Part shown: positions 17,772 through 26,122 of the stretch, piece by piece
How the letters are laid out: each line of letters starts with the position of its first letter
Position numbering within the stretch: the stretch's first letter is position 1
Assembly: GCA_947450355.1 (NCBI GenBank)
Contig: CANFVB010000008.1
Span: 1 to 33,878, forward strand
Origin: Bacteroidota bacterium
Lineage (GTDB): Bacteria > Bacteroidota > Bacteroidia > Flavobacteriales > Flavobacteriaceae
Reading direction: 5' to 3'
Length of the DNA stretch: 33,878 nucleotides
Position numbers and translations under genes: made by a program
The notes under the pieces: generated by a model
The model's database searches: none
What the model saw: only the letters and a program-made list of their open reading frames with translations
Told to the model about the DNA's origin: nothing

Positions 17772-17857
17772 ATTTGCGTGAGGGACGGAAGTGGAAATCC
17801 CACGCTTTTGGGCGTGGATTGTAGCGGACTGCCCGACCCTTGTGGTCACGCCCAAAT
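17772..17857. other. GC-rich structured intergenic element (candidate RNA or repeat family)
   Basis: Between the hydrolase and pdxJ genes lies a stretch far richer in G+C than its surroundings. Read on the + strand, ATTT(17772-17775) and CGTGA (17777-17781) pair with TCACG (17846-17850) and AAAT (17854-17857). GGG (17782-17784) can pair with CCC at 17832-17834 or 17837-17839. An inner hairpin pairs AATCC and ACGC with GCGTGGATT (about 17796-17820). The nested pairing suggests a folded RNA or a mobile palindromic repeat. The 26 bases 17796-17821 recur exactly, inverted, at 29930-29955. I recall similar GCGTGAGGGA...GCCCGACCC sequences in other Flavobacteria; I cannot assign a named family. Confidence 0.6.
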
Positions 17858-17859
17858 TA

Positions 17860-18573
17860 TTATTTTAATTTTTGCAAATACATATTTACAACGTTGTCCA
17901 AACCGAGATATAGCGCTTCGCAAATTAAGGCGTGTCCGATGGAAACTTCCAGTAAATTCGGTATATTTTGCTTAAAAAAGAGAATGTTTTCCAAACTCAA
18001 ATCGTGTCCTGCATTAATTCCTAATTGTAATTCGTTAGCCAAATTTGCAGCGGCTATATAAGGAGCGATTCCGTTTTTATTTCCCAAACCGTATTCGTGG
18101 GCAAAACTTTCGGTGTATAATTCGATTCTTTCAGTTCCAATAATTGAGGCGCCTTTAATCATTTCTAGAGTTGGATCGACAAAAATAGAAGTTCTGATTC
18201 CGTTTCTTTGAAATTCTTGCACAATTTCCGTTAGAAAATCCTTGTGTTTAATGGTGTTCCAACCCGCATTTGAAGTAATTGCATCGTCGGCATCGGGAAC
18301 CAAAGTTACTTGCGTTGGTTTTATTTGCAATACTAAATCGATGAAATTTCGCTCTGGATTTCCTTCGATATTGTATTCGGTGTAAACAATTTCTTTCAAA
18401 TCGCGGGCATCTTGATAGCGAATATGACGCTCATCTGGGCGCGGATGGATTGTAATTCCTTGAGCACCAAATTTTTGTATGTCTTTTGCAACTTGCAATA
18501 AATCGGGAACATTTCCACCACGAGCATTTCGTAAAGTGGCAATTTTGTTGATATTTACGCTTAATTTTGTCAT
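17860..18573 (-). CDS. pdxJ: Pyridoxine 5'-phosphate synthase
   Basis: Final ring-closing enzyme of DXP-dependent vitamin B6 synthesis: condenses 1-deoxyxylulose 5-phosphate with 3-amino-2-oxopropyl phosphate to give PNP. It has 237 aa, the usual TIM-barrel length. Motifs are VNINKIATLRNARGG (6-20), TIHPRPDERHIRYQD (41-55) with His43 and Arg45, YNIEGNPE (67-74) with Glu70, and INAGHDLSLEN near the C-terminal side. The second motif position reads NK where E. coli has DH, a difference I have seen in other Bacteroidota. It is divergent from the CBS/nadK genes. A TATTTTTG on its coding strand just upstream could be a -7 box. Confidence 0.95.
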   Translation of the reverse strand: MTKLSVNINKIATLRNARGGNVPDLLQVAKDIQKFGAQGITIHPRPDERHIRYQDARDLKEIVYTEYNIEGNPERNFIDLVLQIKPTQVTLVPDADDAITSNAGWNTIKHKDFLTEIVQEFQRNGIRTSIFVDPTLEMIKGASIIGTERIELYTESFAHEYGLGNKNGIAPYIAAANLANELQLGINAGHDLSLENILFFKQNIPNLLEVSIGHALICEALYLGLDNVVNMYLQKLK

Positions 18574-18686
18574 TGACTTATTATATAAATGGAATTATTA
18601 TAAATTCTTGACAAAAATACAAAGTAAAACAAGTTGATTTGTGCTAAATTTTGATTATTTTGCAGTCGTTTAAACATTAAACATTT

Positions 18687-19346
18687 ATGTTAGAAATTAC
18701 CGAATATATTAACAATGATTTCAAGGCAATTGACAGTTTGGAGGGTATCGAAACTGTGAAAGATTTCTTTGATGAAGTTCATTTTTCTCACTTTCCAGTG
18801 GTTGAAGAAGGAATTTATATTGGTAGTATTGCTTCTGATGATGTGGAAACTTTTGATTCTGACAAGAAAATTATCGATTATCGCTATGCGTTGGGAGGAT
18901 TTTTTGCAAGAACAAGTATGTTTTGGATTGATGTTTTAGAAATTTTCGCAAGAAATAATACGAACGTAATTCCCGTACTTGATGATTTGAACAAATATGT
19001 TGGTTATTATGAAATTACTGATGTTATAAAAAATTTCTATGAAACGCCTTTTGTAAATGAAGTTGGAGGTATTATAATTGTTGAAAAACCAATCATTGAT
19101 TTTTCGATGAGTCAAGCGGTACAAATTGTAGAAAGCAACGAAGGAAAGATTTTAGGTTTGTATGTTTCTGGAACCACAACCGACACAATTCAAGTTACCA
19201 TTAAGATTGTTTTGGGCGGAATGAACGAGATAATTCAGTCTTTTAGACGTTATGGATATGAAATTATTTCAGAACATAAGGAAGATGTTTACCTTACGAA
19301 TTTGAAAGAGAGGTCTGATTATTTGGACAAATACCTAAATATGTAA
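18687..19346 (+). CDS. CBS-domain protein
   Basis: A 219-residue soluble protein with a pair of CBS-like repeats in the first 130 residues (HFSHFPVVEEGIYIGSIASDD around 31-51; FARNNTNVIPVLDDLNKYVGYYEITDVI around 91-118) and a C-terminal part with an alternating strand pattern (GGIIIVEKPIIDFSMSQAVQIVESNEGKILGLYVS) resembling an ACT-like fold. CBS pairs usually bind adenine nucleotides and regulate a partner. The gene is 33 bp upstream of nadK, an arrangement I know from Flavobacteria, so a regulatory link to NAD kinase is conceivable but unproven. Confidence 0.85.
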   Translation: MLEITEYINNDFKAIDSLEGIETVKDFFDEVHFSHFPVVEEGIYIGSIASDDVETFDSDKKIIDYRYALGGFFARTSMFWIDVLEIFARNNTNVIPVLDDLNKYVGYYEITDVIKNFYETPFVNEVGGIIIVEKPIIDFSMSQAVQIVESNEGKILGLYVSGTTTDTIQVTIKIVLGGMNEIIQSFRRYGYEIISEHKEDVYLTNLKERSDYLDKYLNM

Positions 19347-19379
19347 ATCAATATTTACAATAAATAATTATTATTACAA

Positions 19380-20264
19380 ATGAAAGTAGCGATTTACGGG
19401 CAATATTATCAAAACAGTACGGAACCAATTATCCGAGATATTTTTGTTTTTTTTAATGAAAATAATGTTGAAATGATTATTGAAGCGGATTTTTTAAAGC
19501 TTTTATATGACAAGCAAATTGTAAAAAAAGAATATAAAACCTTTCAGTCTTATAAAGAATTAGATTCGAGTTTTGATATTATGATAAGCATTGGCGGTGA
19601 CGGAACTATTTTGAGAGCCGCTACATTAGTTCGTGATTCTGGAATTCCAATTTTAGGTATAAACGCTGGAAGATTAGGATTTTTGGCAATGGTTCAAAAA
19701 GATGAAATCGCAGAATTTTTACAATTTGTGATTGAAAAAAAATACACCATTTCCGAAAGAAGTTTGATAAGTTTGTCCAGTTCACCCGAGATTTCAGAGA
19801 TTGAAGATATTAATTTTGCGATGAATGAAATTTCTGTAAGTCGAAAAGACACGACTTCGATGATTACAATTGAAACCTATTTAGACGGTGAATTTCTAAA
19901 TTCGTATTGGGCAGACGGATTGATTATTGCAACGCCTACAGGTTCTACAGGATATTCTATGAGTTGTGGCGGACCAATTTTAACCCCAAATGTTGCCAGT
20001 CTTGTAATTACTCCAATTGCTCCTCATAATTTAAATGCCAGACCCTTGGTAATTCCCGACGATACTGAAATTCGTCTTAAAATATCAGGTCGTGAAGAAC
20101 AGTATTTGGTTTCTTTGGATTCCAGAATTGCATCGGTTAAAAACGAATCGATATTGACCATTAAGAAAACCCCTTTCAAAATTAAAATGGTTGAAATTCA
20201 AGAAGAAACTTTTTTCAAAACCTTGCGCAACAAATTACTTTGGGGAGAAGACAAGAGAAATTAA
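19380..20264 (+). CDS. nadK: NAD kinase
   Basis: Phosphorylates NAD to NADP using ATP or polyphosphate. It is 294 aa, normal for bacterial enzymes. The GGDGT motif is at 72-76 in SIGGDGTILRAA, followed by GINAGRLGFLA, the NE/substrate motif MNEISVSRKDTTSM, and the glycine-rich WADGLIIATPTGSTGYSMSCGGP with PIAPHNLNARPLV after it. ATG 19380 gives the usual N-terminus (MKVAIYGQ). It stands between the CBS gene and porG; the 174-bp gap after it contains a palindrome and a -7-like box. Confidence 0.97.
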   Translation: MKVAIYGQYYQNSTEPIIRDIFVFFNENNVEMIIEADFLKLLYDKQIVKKEYKTFQSYKELDSSFDIMISIGGDGTILRAATLVRDSGIPILGINAGRLGFLAMVQKDEIAEFLQFVIEKKYTISERSLISLSSSPEISEIEDINFAMNEISVSRKDTTSMITIETYLDGEFLNSYWADGLIIATPTGSTGYSMSCGGPILTPNVASLVITPIAPHNLNARPLVIPDDTEIRLKISGREEQYLVSLDSRIASVKNESILTIKKTPFKIKMVEIQEETFFKTLRNKLLWGEDKRN

Positions 20265-20385
20265 CTTTTTTCATACCTATTATATACTACAATAGTTCTA
20301 ATTGCGTTTTTCAACTAAACTAAGTTGATAGAAAATCAATTGTTTTAATCAATGCAAATATAATTTTAACAGAAATGTCTAATAC

Positions 20386-20407
20386 ATTCTGTATTCGTAT
20401 TCAGAAT
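20386..20407. promoter_or_regulatory. Imperfect 22-bp palindrome before porG
   Basis: Half-sites ATTCTG (20386-20391) and CAGAAT (20402-20407) flank TATTCGTATT; 18 of 22 positions agree with the reverse complement. It ends three bases before a TATATTTG box, so a bound protein would cover the promoter. Regulator unknown. Confidence 0.3.
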
Positions 20408-20410
20408 TGT

Positions 20411-20418
20411 TATATTTG
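20411..20418 (+). promoter_or_regulatory. Candidate -7 box of the porG-uppS-bamA transcript
   Basis: TATATTTG fits TAnnTTTG, 20 bp before the porG start. A -33 TTG at the normal distance is not visible; the palindrome at 20386-20407 occupies that place. Confidence 0.35.
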
Positions 20419-20438
20419 CAAGCTATTTTCAAAAACCA

Positions 20439-21125
20439 ATGAATAGAATTTTTATATTTCTTTTTTGTCTTTTAGGCTTCGCGAGTGTGAGTGCACAAAT
20501 TCACGAAGTTGGTGTATTTCTTGGAGGTAGTAATTACATTGGAGATATTGGCCCAACAACTTATGTAGCCCCTAATGAATTGGCATTCGGATTATTATAT
20601 AAATGGAATAAAAGTCCTCGTCATTCATGGAGATTTTCCTATACACAAGCTAAAATAAAGTCAAATGATAGCGATTCAGATTCACCTGGAAGAACACAAA
20701 GAGGATATAATTTTGAAAATAACATAAAAGAAGTATCTTTAGGGCTTGAATTTAATTTTTTTGACTTCAATTTACATGAATTTATGCCTAAAGTAACACC
20801 TTACATTTATAGCGGTATAAGTTATTTTGCTTACGATGAATTGTTTTATATTAATGGAAAACAAAAAAAAGATTACACAAATGGAGCGTTGGCAATTCCA
20901 ATGACAATAGGAATAAAATCAAATGTATTTGACCATTTGATCTTGGCATTTGAAGTTGGAACAAGATTTACAATGACAGATAATTTAGATGGAAGTAATC
21001 CAAAAAATAAAAATTTAGCGCCATTGAAATTTGGAGATATAAATAGTAATGATTGGTATGTTTTTTCAGGATTTACGCTTACGTACACCTTTGGAAACAA
21101 ACCATGTTATTGTGTAAATAAATGA
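20439..21125 (+). CDS. porG: PorG-like outer-membrane protein (DUF6089, type IX secretion)
   Basis: A 228-residue outer-membrane barrel with signal peptide MNRIFIFLFCLLGFASVSA before QIHEVGVFLGGSNYIGDIGP. The VGVFLGGSNYIGDIG stretch, the strands around LAFGLLYKWNKSPRHSWRFSYTQAKI, and the final FSGFTLTYTFGNKPCYC are typical of DUF6089/PorG. In Porphyromonas gingivalis, PorG is an outer-membrane part of the type IX secretion core and, as I recall, is also encoded directly upstream of the uppS and bamA homologues, as here. It overlaps uppS by 4 bp. Identity as a T9SS component is from synteny and motif memory. Confidence 0.82.
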   Translation: MNRIFIFLFCLLGFASVSAQIHEVGVFLGGSNYIGDIGPTTYVAPNELAFGLLYKWNKSPRHSWRFSYTQAKIKSNDSDSDSPGRTQRGYNFENNIKEVSLGLEFNFFDFNLHEFMPKVTPYIYSGISYFAYDELFYINGKQKKDYTNGALAIPMTIGIKSNVFDHLILAFEVGTRFTMTDNLDGSNPKNKNLAPLKFGDINSNDWYVFSGFTLTYTFGNKPCYCVNK

Positions 21126-21862
21126 ATTTAGTCGATATCATTAATAAAGAGAATTTACCAAAGCATCTTGCTATCATTATGGATGGCAATGGGCGTTGGG
21201 CTAAACAAAAAGGTTTAATAAGAGCTTTAGGTCATGAAAATGGAACTAAATCCGTACGAACTGTTGTGGAAACATCGGCAAAATTGGGGATTGAAAACTT
21301 GACATTATATGCCTTTTCTACAGAAAACTGGAACCGACCAAAATTAGAAGTTGAATTATTAATGAACCTGTTGATTAACTCGTTAAGAAATGAGCTTAAA
21401 ACATTACAAGACAATAATATAAGGTTAAATTCCATAGGAAATATTGATTTGCTACCAAAATCAGCTCAGAAGAAACTTCAAGAAGTAATTGAGCAGACAA
21501 AGGGGAATTCAAGAATGGTGTTGACATTGGCGTTAAGCTATGGGTCAAGGGAAGAACTCATAAATGTAGTTAAAAATATCAGTAATAAAGTTAAAAATAA
21601 TATAATTTCAATAGACAGCATAGACGAATCAATTATAAATCAGCATCTTTACACGCAAGATTTACCAGAGGTAGATTTATTGATAAGAACAAGTGGCGAA
21701 CATCGGATTAGTAATTTCTTGCTTTGGCAAATAGCTTACGCAGAATTATATTTTACAGATGTATTATGGCCTGACTTTAAAGAAGACGATTTATATGAAG
21801 CAATCATTAGCTATCAAAAAAGAGAACGTAGGTTTGGAAAAACAAGTGAACAAATTAAATAA
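21122..21862 (+). CDS. uppS: Isoprenyl (undecaprenyl) diphosphate synthase
   Basis: Cis-prenyltransferase making the C55 lipid carrier for wall and surface glycans. It is 246 aa. The catalytic DGNGRWAKQKG is at 21-31 (Asp21), HENGTKSVR at 38-46, YAFSTENWNRP at 63-73, and RTSGEHRISNFLLWQIAYAE at 189-208, all intact. It begins in the porG stop (4-bp overlap) and its 3' end overlaps the probable start of bamA, so porG-uppS-bamA are expressed as a unit. Confidence 0.96.
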   Translation: MNLVDIINKENLPKHLAIIMDGNGRWAKQKGLIRALGHENGTKSVRTVVETSAKLGIENLTLYAFSTENWNRPKLEVELLMNLLINSLRNELKTLQDNNIRLNSIGNIDLLPKSAQKKLQEVIEQTKGNSRMVLTLALSYGSREELINVVKNISNKVKNNIISIDSIDESIINQHLYTQDLPEVDLLIRTSGEHRISNFLLWQIAYAELYFTDVLWPDFKEDDLYEAIISYQKRERRFGKTSEQIK

Positions 21863-24545
21863 ATTATTAGTGTTAAATAAAAGCATACAATTATTCTTTA
21901 CGATTATATTATTCGGAAGTATTACTCAGATAGCAGCGCAAGAAAGAGTTCCATTTGATCAAGGAAAAAAATACATTTTAGCAGATGTTGAAGTTACAGG
22001 TAAAATTAGCTTTAACAAGCAAACTGTAGTTACATTTGCTGGACTTGAAAAAGGTCAAAAAATAACAGTTCCTGGAGAAGAAATCAGTAATGCCATTAAG
22101 AAATTAGGGAAATTAGGTTTATTTGGTGAAATTGATTTTTATGTAAATCAAATAAAAGGAGATAGTATTTTCCTTGAATTAAACATTAATGAATTACCAA
22201 AACTTACAAATGTAAAATTTACAGGAGTTAAGAAAAATAAAATTGAAGGGTTGATTAAAGATAATGGATTAACTGCTGGAAAAGTAGTAAATGAAAACTT
22301 ATTGACAACTACCAAAAATTATATTGAAAATAAGTATAAAAAAGACGGGTATTACAGCGCAAAAGTCAATATTAATTCAATTCAAGATACCGCAACTATT
22401 AACAGAGTAAAATTAGTTATTGCAATTGACAAGGGAGATAAAATCAAAATTAATGCAATAAATTTTATTGGAAACACTAAGTTTTCAGCAAAAACCCTTC
22501 GTAGCGCAATGTCTGATACTAAGCAAAGAAATCCAATTAGAATCTTAAAAGCTTCAAAATTCATCAAGGAAAAATACAAAGCCGATCTAGCAAAAATCAT
22601 TGATAAATACAAAGAAAAAGGTTTTCGTGATGCAAGAATAGTTTCTGACAGTGTGATTTTTAATAAGGCTAAAAACGACTTAACGATAAACGTAAATATT
22701 GAAGAGGGTAACAAATATTACTTTGGAAATATTAAGTTTTTAGGAAACACAGTTTATTCAGATCAAAGTTTGAAAAGCATATTAGGTGTCAATAAGGGAG
22801 ATATTTATAATGGTGTTTTACTTCAAAAAAGAATTGCAGACAAATCTAAGCCTGATGGTGAGGATATTACTAATTTATATCAAAATAGTGGCTACTTATT
22901 TTCCAACATTAATGCCGTTGAAGTAAAAACAGCAAACGACACTATTGATTTTGAAATTAGAGTAACAGAGGGTCCAATTGCCTATTTTAATAAGATTACA
23001 GTTGTAGGAAATGATAAAACGCATGACGAAGTAATTTACCGAGAATTAAGAACTAAACCAGGTGAAAAATACAGTAAAGAAGATTTGGTTAGTACAATTC
23101 GAGAAATTGGACAATTAGGATTTTTTGATCCAGAATCGATTGATCCAAAATTTAAAAATGTGGATTCTGCTGCAGGAACTGTTGATATTGAATATAATCT
23201 TGTAGAAAAAGGGTCAAGTCAAATTGAACTTCAAGGTGGTTATGGTGGTGGAGGTTTCATAGGAACATTGGGATTATCATTCAATAATTTCTCGATGCGA
23301 AATATTTTCAACAAAGAGGCATACAAGCCATTGCCAATGGGTGATGGACAAAAAGTTTCCTTAAGATTACAAGGAAGCACTTATTTTCAAACCTACAGTT
23401 TATCATTTTCAGAACCTTGGTTTGGAGGCAAAAAACCAGTTCAATTTAGCACGTCATTATCTTACAGTAAACAATTTCTAAATAATTACAGTACTGGATC
23501 TGTTGACAAAAGCAAAAGTTTCAATATACTTTCTGCATCATTAGGACTTGCAAAAAGATTAACAGTACCAGACGCTTACTTTGTACTTTCAAATGCGATA
23601 AGTTTTCAATATTATGACTTAAACAATTACAATACAGGATTATTTACTTTTGGAAATGGATCTTCAAGAAACTTTGCTTATACAATAGGATTAAGTAGAA
23701 ACAACAAAGGTGTAAATCCAATTTTCCCAACTTATGGTTCCGAATTTAGTGTGTCAGCTAAATTTACACCTCCATATTCATTGTTTAACAAGGTAGATTA
23801 TGCTAATTTAGGTAATGAGGAAGCTTATAAATTAAAGAATACAGGCGATGGTTATTTTGATGTAAATAACAATTGGGTTGGAAATGGTGATTATATCAAA
23901 ACAATTGTAATTAATGGATTAAGTTCCAAAGTAAAAGCTGATAATTTTACAGAAGCTGATACAGACCAAGGAAAAGTGGATCAGAAAAAATTTAATTGGT
24001 TAGAATATTATAAAATAAAGTTTAAAGCAGATTGGTTTACAAAAATTTATGGTAAATTAGTACTTCGATCTCTTGGTGAATTTGGTTTCCTAGGTTCTTA
24101 TAATAAAGACCGAGGTTTAGTACCATTTGAGAGATTTTTCGTAGGTGGAGACGGATTAGCAAATTATGCTTTAGACGGCAGAGAAGTAATTGGTTTGAGA
24201 GGTTATCCAAATCAATCATTGACACCAACAGATAGCAGAGGGGCTCAAAATGGAGCAACAGTATATAATAAATTTTCATTGGAATTAAGATACCCATTGA
24301 CCTTGAAATCAGCAGCATCAATTTATGCACTTACATTTCTTGAAGGTGGAGCAGCTTATGATCAATTTAAAAATTACAATCCATTTGTATTACAACGTTC
24401 GGCTGGATTTGGTTTAAGAGTATTTATGCCCGCATTTGGATTATTAGGAATTGATTTTGGATATGGTTTTGATGCTTTACCAATTCAAGGATTAACAAAA
24501 CCTAACGGATGGGAAACTCACTTTATAATTGGGCAACAATTTTAA
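21846..24545 (+). CDS. bamA: Outer-membrane protein assembly factor BamA
   Basis: Core of the beta-barrel assembly machine. A signal sequence (NKSIQLFFTIILFGSITQIAAQ) is followed by five POTRA-like repeats over about 400 residues, with landmarks ILADVEVTGKISFNKQTVV, INAINFIGNTKFSAKTLR, YYFGNIKFLGNTVYSD and FNKITVVGNDKTHDE. The barrel begins near QIELQGGYGGGGF and ends with a terminal Phe (FIIGQQF). The lid-loop motif is LRGY in place of the common VRGF. The start is uncertain: no ATG lies near the signal peptide. GTG 21846 gives a good signal sequence and a 17-bp overlap with uppS; GTG 21870 is possible, and the first in-frame ATGs (21759, 21795) lie deep inside uppS. Confidence 0.93.
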   Translation: MNKLNKLLVLNKSIQLFFTIILFGSITQIAAQERVPFDQGKKYILADVEVTGKISFNKQTVVTFAGLEKGQKITVPGEEISNAIKKLGKLGLFGEIDFYVNQIKGDSIFLELNINELPKLTNVKFTGVKKNKIEGLIKDNGLTAGKVVNENLLTTTKNYIENKYKKDGYYSAKVNINSIQDTATINRVKLVIAIDKGDKIKINAINFIGNTKFSAKTLRSAMSDTKQRNPIRILKASKFIKEKYKADLAKIIDKYKEKGFRDARIVSDSVIFNKAKNDLTINVNIEEGNKYYFGNIKFLGNTVYSDQSLKSILGVNKGDIYNGVLLQKRIADKSKPDGEDITNLYQNSGYLFSNINAVEVKTANDTIDFEIRVTEGPIAYFNKITVVGNDKTHDEVIYRELRTKPGEKYSKEDLVSTIREIGQLGFFDPESIDPKFKNVDSAAGTVDIEYNLVEKGSSQIELQGGYGGGGFIGTLGLSFNNFSMRNIFNKEAYKPLPMGDGQKVSLRLQGSTYFQTYSLSFSEPWFGGKKPVQFSTSLSYSKQFLNNYSTGSVDKSKSFNILSASLGLAKRLTVPDAYFVLSNAISFQYYDLNNYNTGLFTFGNGSSRNFAYTIGLSRNNKGVNPIFPTYGSEFSVSAKFTPPYSLFNKVDYANLGNEEAYKLKNTGDGYFDVNNNWVGNGDYIKTIVINGLSSKVKADNFTEADTDQGKVDQKKFNWLEYYKIKFKADWFTKIYGKLVLRSLGEFGFLGSYNKDRGLVPFERFFVGGDGLANYALDGREVIGLRGYPNQSLTPTDSRGAQNGATVYNKFSLELRYPLTLKSAASIYALTFLEGGAAYDQFKNYNPFVLQRSAGFGLRVFMPAFGLLGIDFGYGFDALPIQGLTKPNGWETHFIIGQQF

Positions 24546-24575
24546 AAAACATTAATTTTCTAATAAAATTAAGAC

Positions 24576-25541
24576 ATGAGAAAACAATTTTTACTAATTT
24601 TGACAATTCTAATTTCTTCTTTAACTTTTGGACAAGCTAAAGGAGTAAAAATTGGATATATCGATATGGAGTTCATTTTGCAAAATGTTCCTAATTATGC
24701 TGAAGCAAAAAACCAATTAGAACAAAAGGCACAGAAATGGAAACAAGAAATTGAAGTTAGAAAAAGTGATGTTTTAAAACTTAAAGAAGCCTTAAAAACA
24801 GAGGAGGTTTTATTAACAAAAGAACTTATAGCCGAAAGACAAGAAGAAATTTCATTTCAAGAGAATGAACTGTTAGAATACAATCAAAAACGATTTGGAC
24901 CAACAGGTGATTTAATAATTCAAAAATCAGTATTAGTTAAGCCAATTCAAGATCAAATATTCACAATAGTTCAAGACATTTCTGAAGCAAAAAAATATGA
25001 TTTTATCTTTGATAAATCCTCGGATATGACAATGCTTTTTGCATCAAAGAGATTCGACATTAGTGATCAAGTTTTACGGGTTTTAAATAGAGCCGAGAAA
25101 CGGGATCAAATGACTAAAAAACAAATAAAATTAGAAGAAGAAAAAGATGCTAAAGAAGATTTTGCAAAGGAAAATCCAGAAAAAGCAGAAAGACAGAAAA
25201 TTCTAGATGATAAAAAATTAGCTAGGGAACAACTTGCTAAAGATAAAAAGGCAGCTGCAGAGGCTAAGAAAAAAACTGCAGAAGAAAATAGAAAAAATGC
25301 GTTGTTAGATAAAGGAATCAAAAAAGTTGAAAATGTTCCTACTAATGATTCAACAAAAATAAAAATTTCTGATGCTAAAGCTAACGCAGACGCAATAAAA
25401 CAAGCCGCAGCTGCACTTAGAACAAAAACTCTAGAGGAGAAGAAAAAGAATCTTGAAGACAGAAAAAATAAAATTTTACAAGATAGAGAAGCGGCAAAAA
25501 AGGCAAAAGAAGATAAATTAAAAGTAAAACCAATAAATTAA
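24576..25541 (+). CDS. OmpH/Skp-like periplasmic chaperone with long charged tail
   Basis: A secreted protein (signal peptide MRKQFLLILTILISSLTFG before QA) of 321 aa. Residues 22-175 form an OmpH/Skp domain: VKIGYIDMEFILQNVPNYAEA at the start, a long coiled-coil hairpin, and the DFIFDKSSDMTMLFAS return strand. Skp-like proteins hold unfolded outer-membrane proteins for BamA. Unlike the neighbouring paralogue (166 aa), it carries about 145 extra residues of Lys/Glu/Ala-rich, probably helical sequence (from about 177). It follows bamA by 30 bp and precedes the second ompH by 15 bp. Confidence 0.92.
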   Translation: MRKQFLLILTILISSLTFGQAKGVKIGYIDMEFILQNVPNYAEAKNQLEQKAQKWKQEIEVRKSDVLKLKEALKTEEVLLTKELIAERQEEISFQENELLEYNQKRFGPTGDLIIQKSVLVKPIQDQIFTIVQDISEAKKYDFIFDKSSDMTMLFASKRFDISDQVLRVLNRAEKRDQMTKKQIKLEEEKDAKEDFAKENPEKAERQKILDDKKLAREQLAKDKKAAAEAKKKTAEENRKNALLDKGIKKVENVPTNDSTKIKISDAKANADAIKQAAAALRTKTLEEKKKNLEDRKNKILQDREAAKKAKEDKLKVKPIN

Positions 25542-25556
25542 TAATTAATACTAAAA

Positions 25557-26057
25557 ATGATGAAACAATTAAAATGCTTATTAATAGCTACAATCTTTTT
25601 CTTAGGAGCAAACCAAGTTTCTGCACAATCAAAAACTGCACACGTAGAAGTAAGTGAAATTATGGCAAAAATGCCTGCAATTCTTGAAGCTCAAAAACAA
25701 TTAGAAAAACTGAGCGTAGAATACCAAGCGGTTTACAAAACTATGGGTGAAGAATACCAGGCGAAATTGAAAAAATATGAAGGTGAAGTAGCTACTGTAT
25801 CTGAAAAAATGAACGTTGAACGTCAAAAAGAAGTTCAAGACATGGAAAAAAGAATCCAAGAATACGGACAAACTGCACAAAAAGAATTGCAAACAAAAGA
25901 TACTGATTTAATGAAACCTATCCAAGAAAAAATTAAAGCTGCAATTCAAAAAGTTGGCAAAGCTAAAGGATTTCAATATGTTTTGAATTCGGAAAGTCTT
26001 TTATTAGCTGATGGTCCAAACTTGACCGCCGATGTTAAAAAAGAATTAGGTTTTTAA
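25557..26057 (+). CDS. OmpH/Skp-like periplasmic chaperone
   Basis: A 166-residue secreted chaperone of normal Skp length. The signal peptide is MMKQLKCLLIATIFFLGANQVSA before Q. Mature sequence begins KTAHVEVSEIMAKMPAILEAQKQLEKL, followed by the coiled-coil tentacles rich in K, E and Q, and ends with QYVLNSESLLLADGPNLTADVKKELGF. It is the second of a tandem ompH pair and last in the bamA operon: a strong terminator follows within 25 bp. Confidence 0.94.
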   Translation: MMKQLKCLLIATIFFLGANQVSAQSKTAHVEVSEIMAKMPAILEAQKQLEKLSVEYQAVYKTMGEEYQAKLKKYEGEVATVSEKMNVERQKEVQDMEKRIQEYGQTAQKELQTKDTDLMKPIQEKIKAAIQKVGKAKGFQYVLNSESLLLADGPNLTADVKKELGF

Positions 26058-26080
26058 TCTAACTTACAATAAATATTTAA

Positions 26081-26110
26081 AACTGCTCAATATTTGAGCA
26101 GTTTTTTTTT
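26081..26110 (+). terminator. Rho-independent terminator of the bamA-ompH operon
   Basis: Perfect 10-bp stem AACTGCTCAA (26081-26090) with TTGAGCAGTT (26094-26103), a 3-base loop and an unbroken T run to 26110. Directly after it TAAATTTG (26110-26117) fits the -7 consensus, but it is only 6 bp from the murI ATG. Confidence 0.88.
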
Positions 26111-26122
26111 AAATTTGTTTCT

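Noticed and set aside
17757-18061. Two + strand open frames over the pdxJ 3' end
   Set aside because: They lie antisense to pdxJ or within the structured GC-rich element, and show no protein-like pattern.
26110-26117. TAAATTTG as murI promoter
   Set aside because: It overlaps the terminator T run and would leave almost no leader before the ATG; probably chance in AT-rich DNA.
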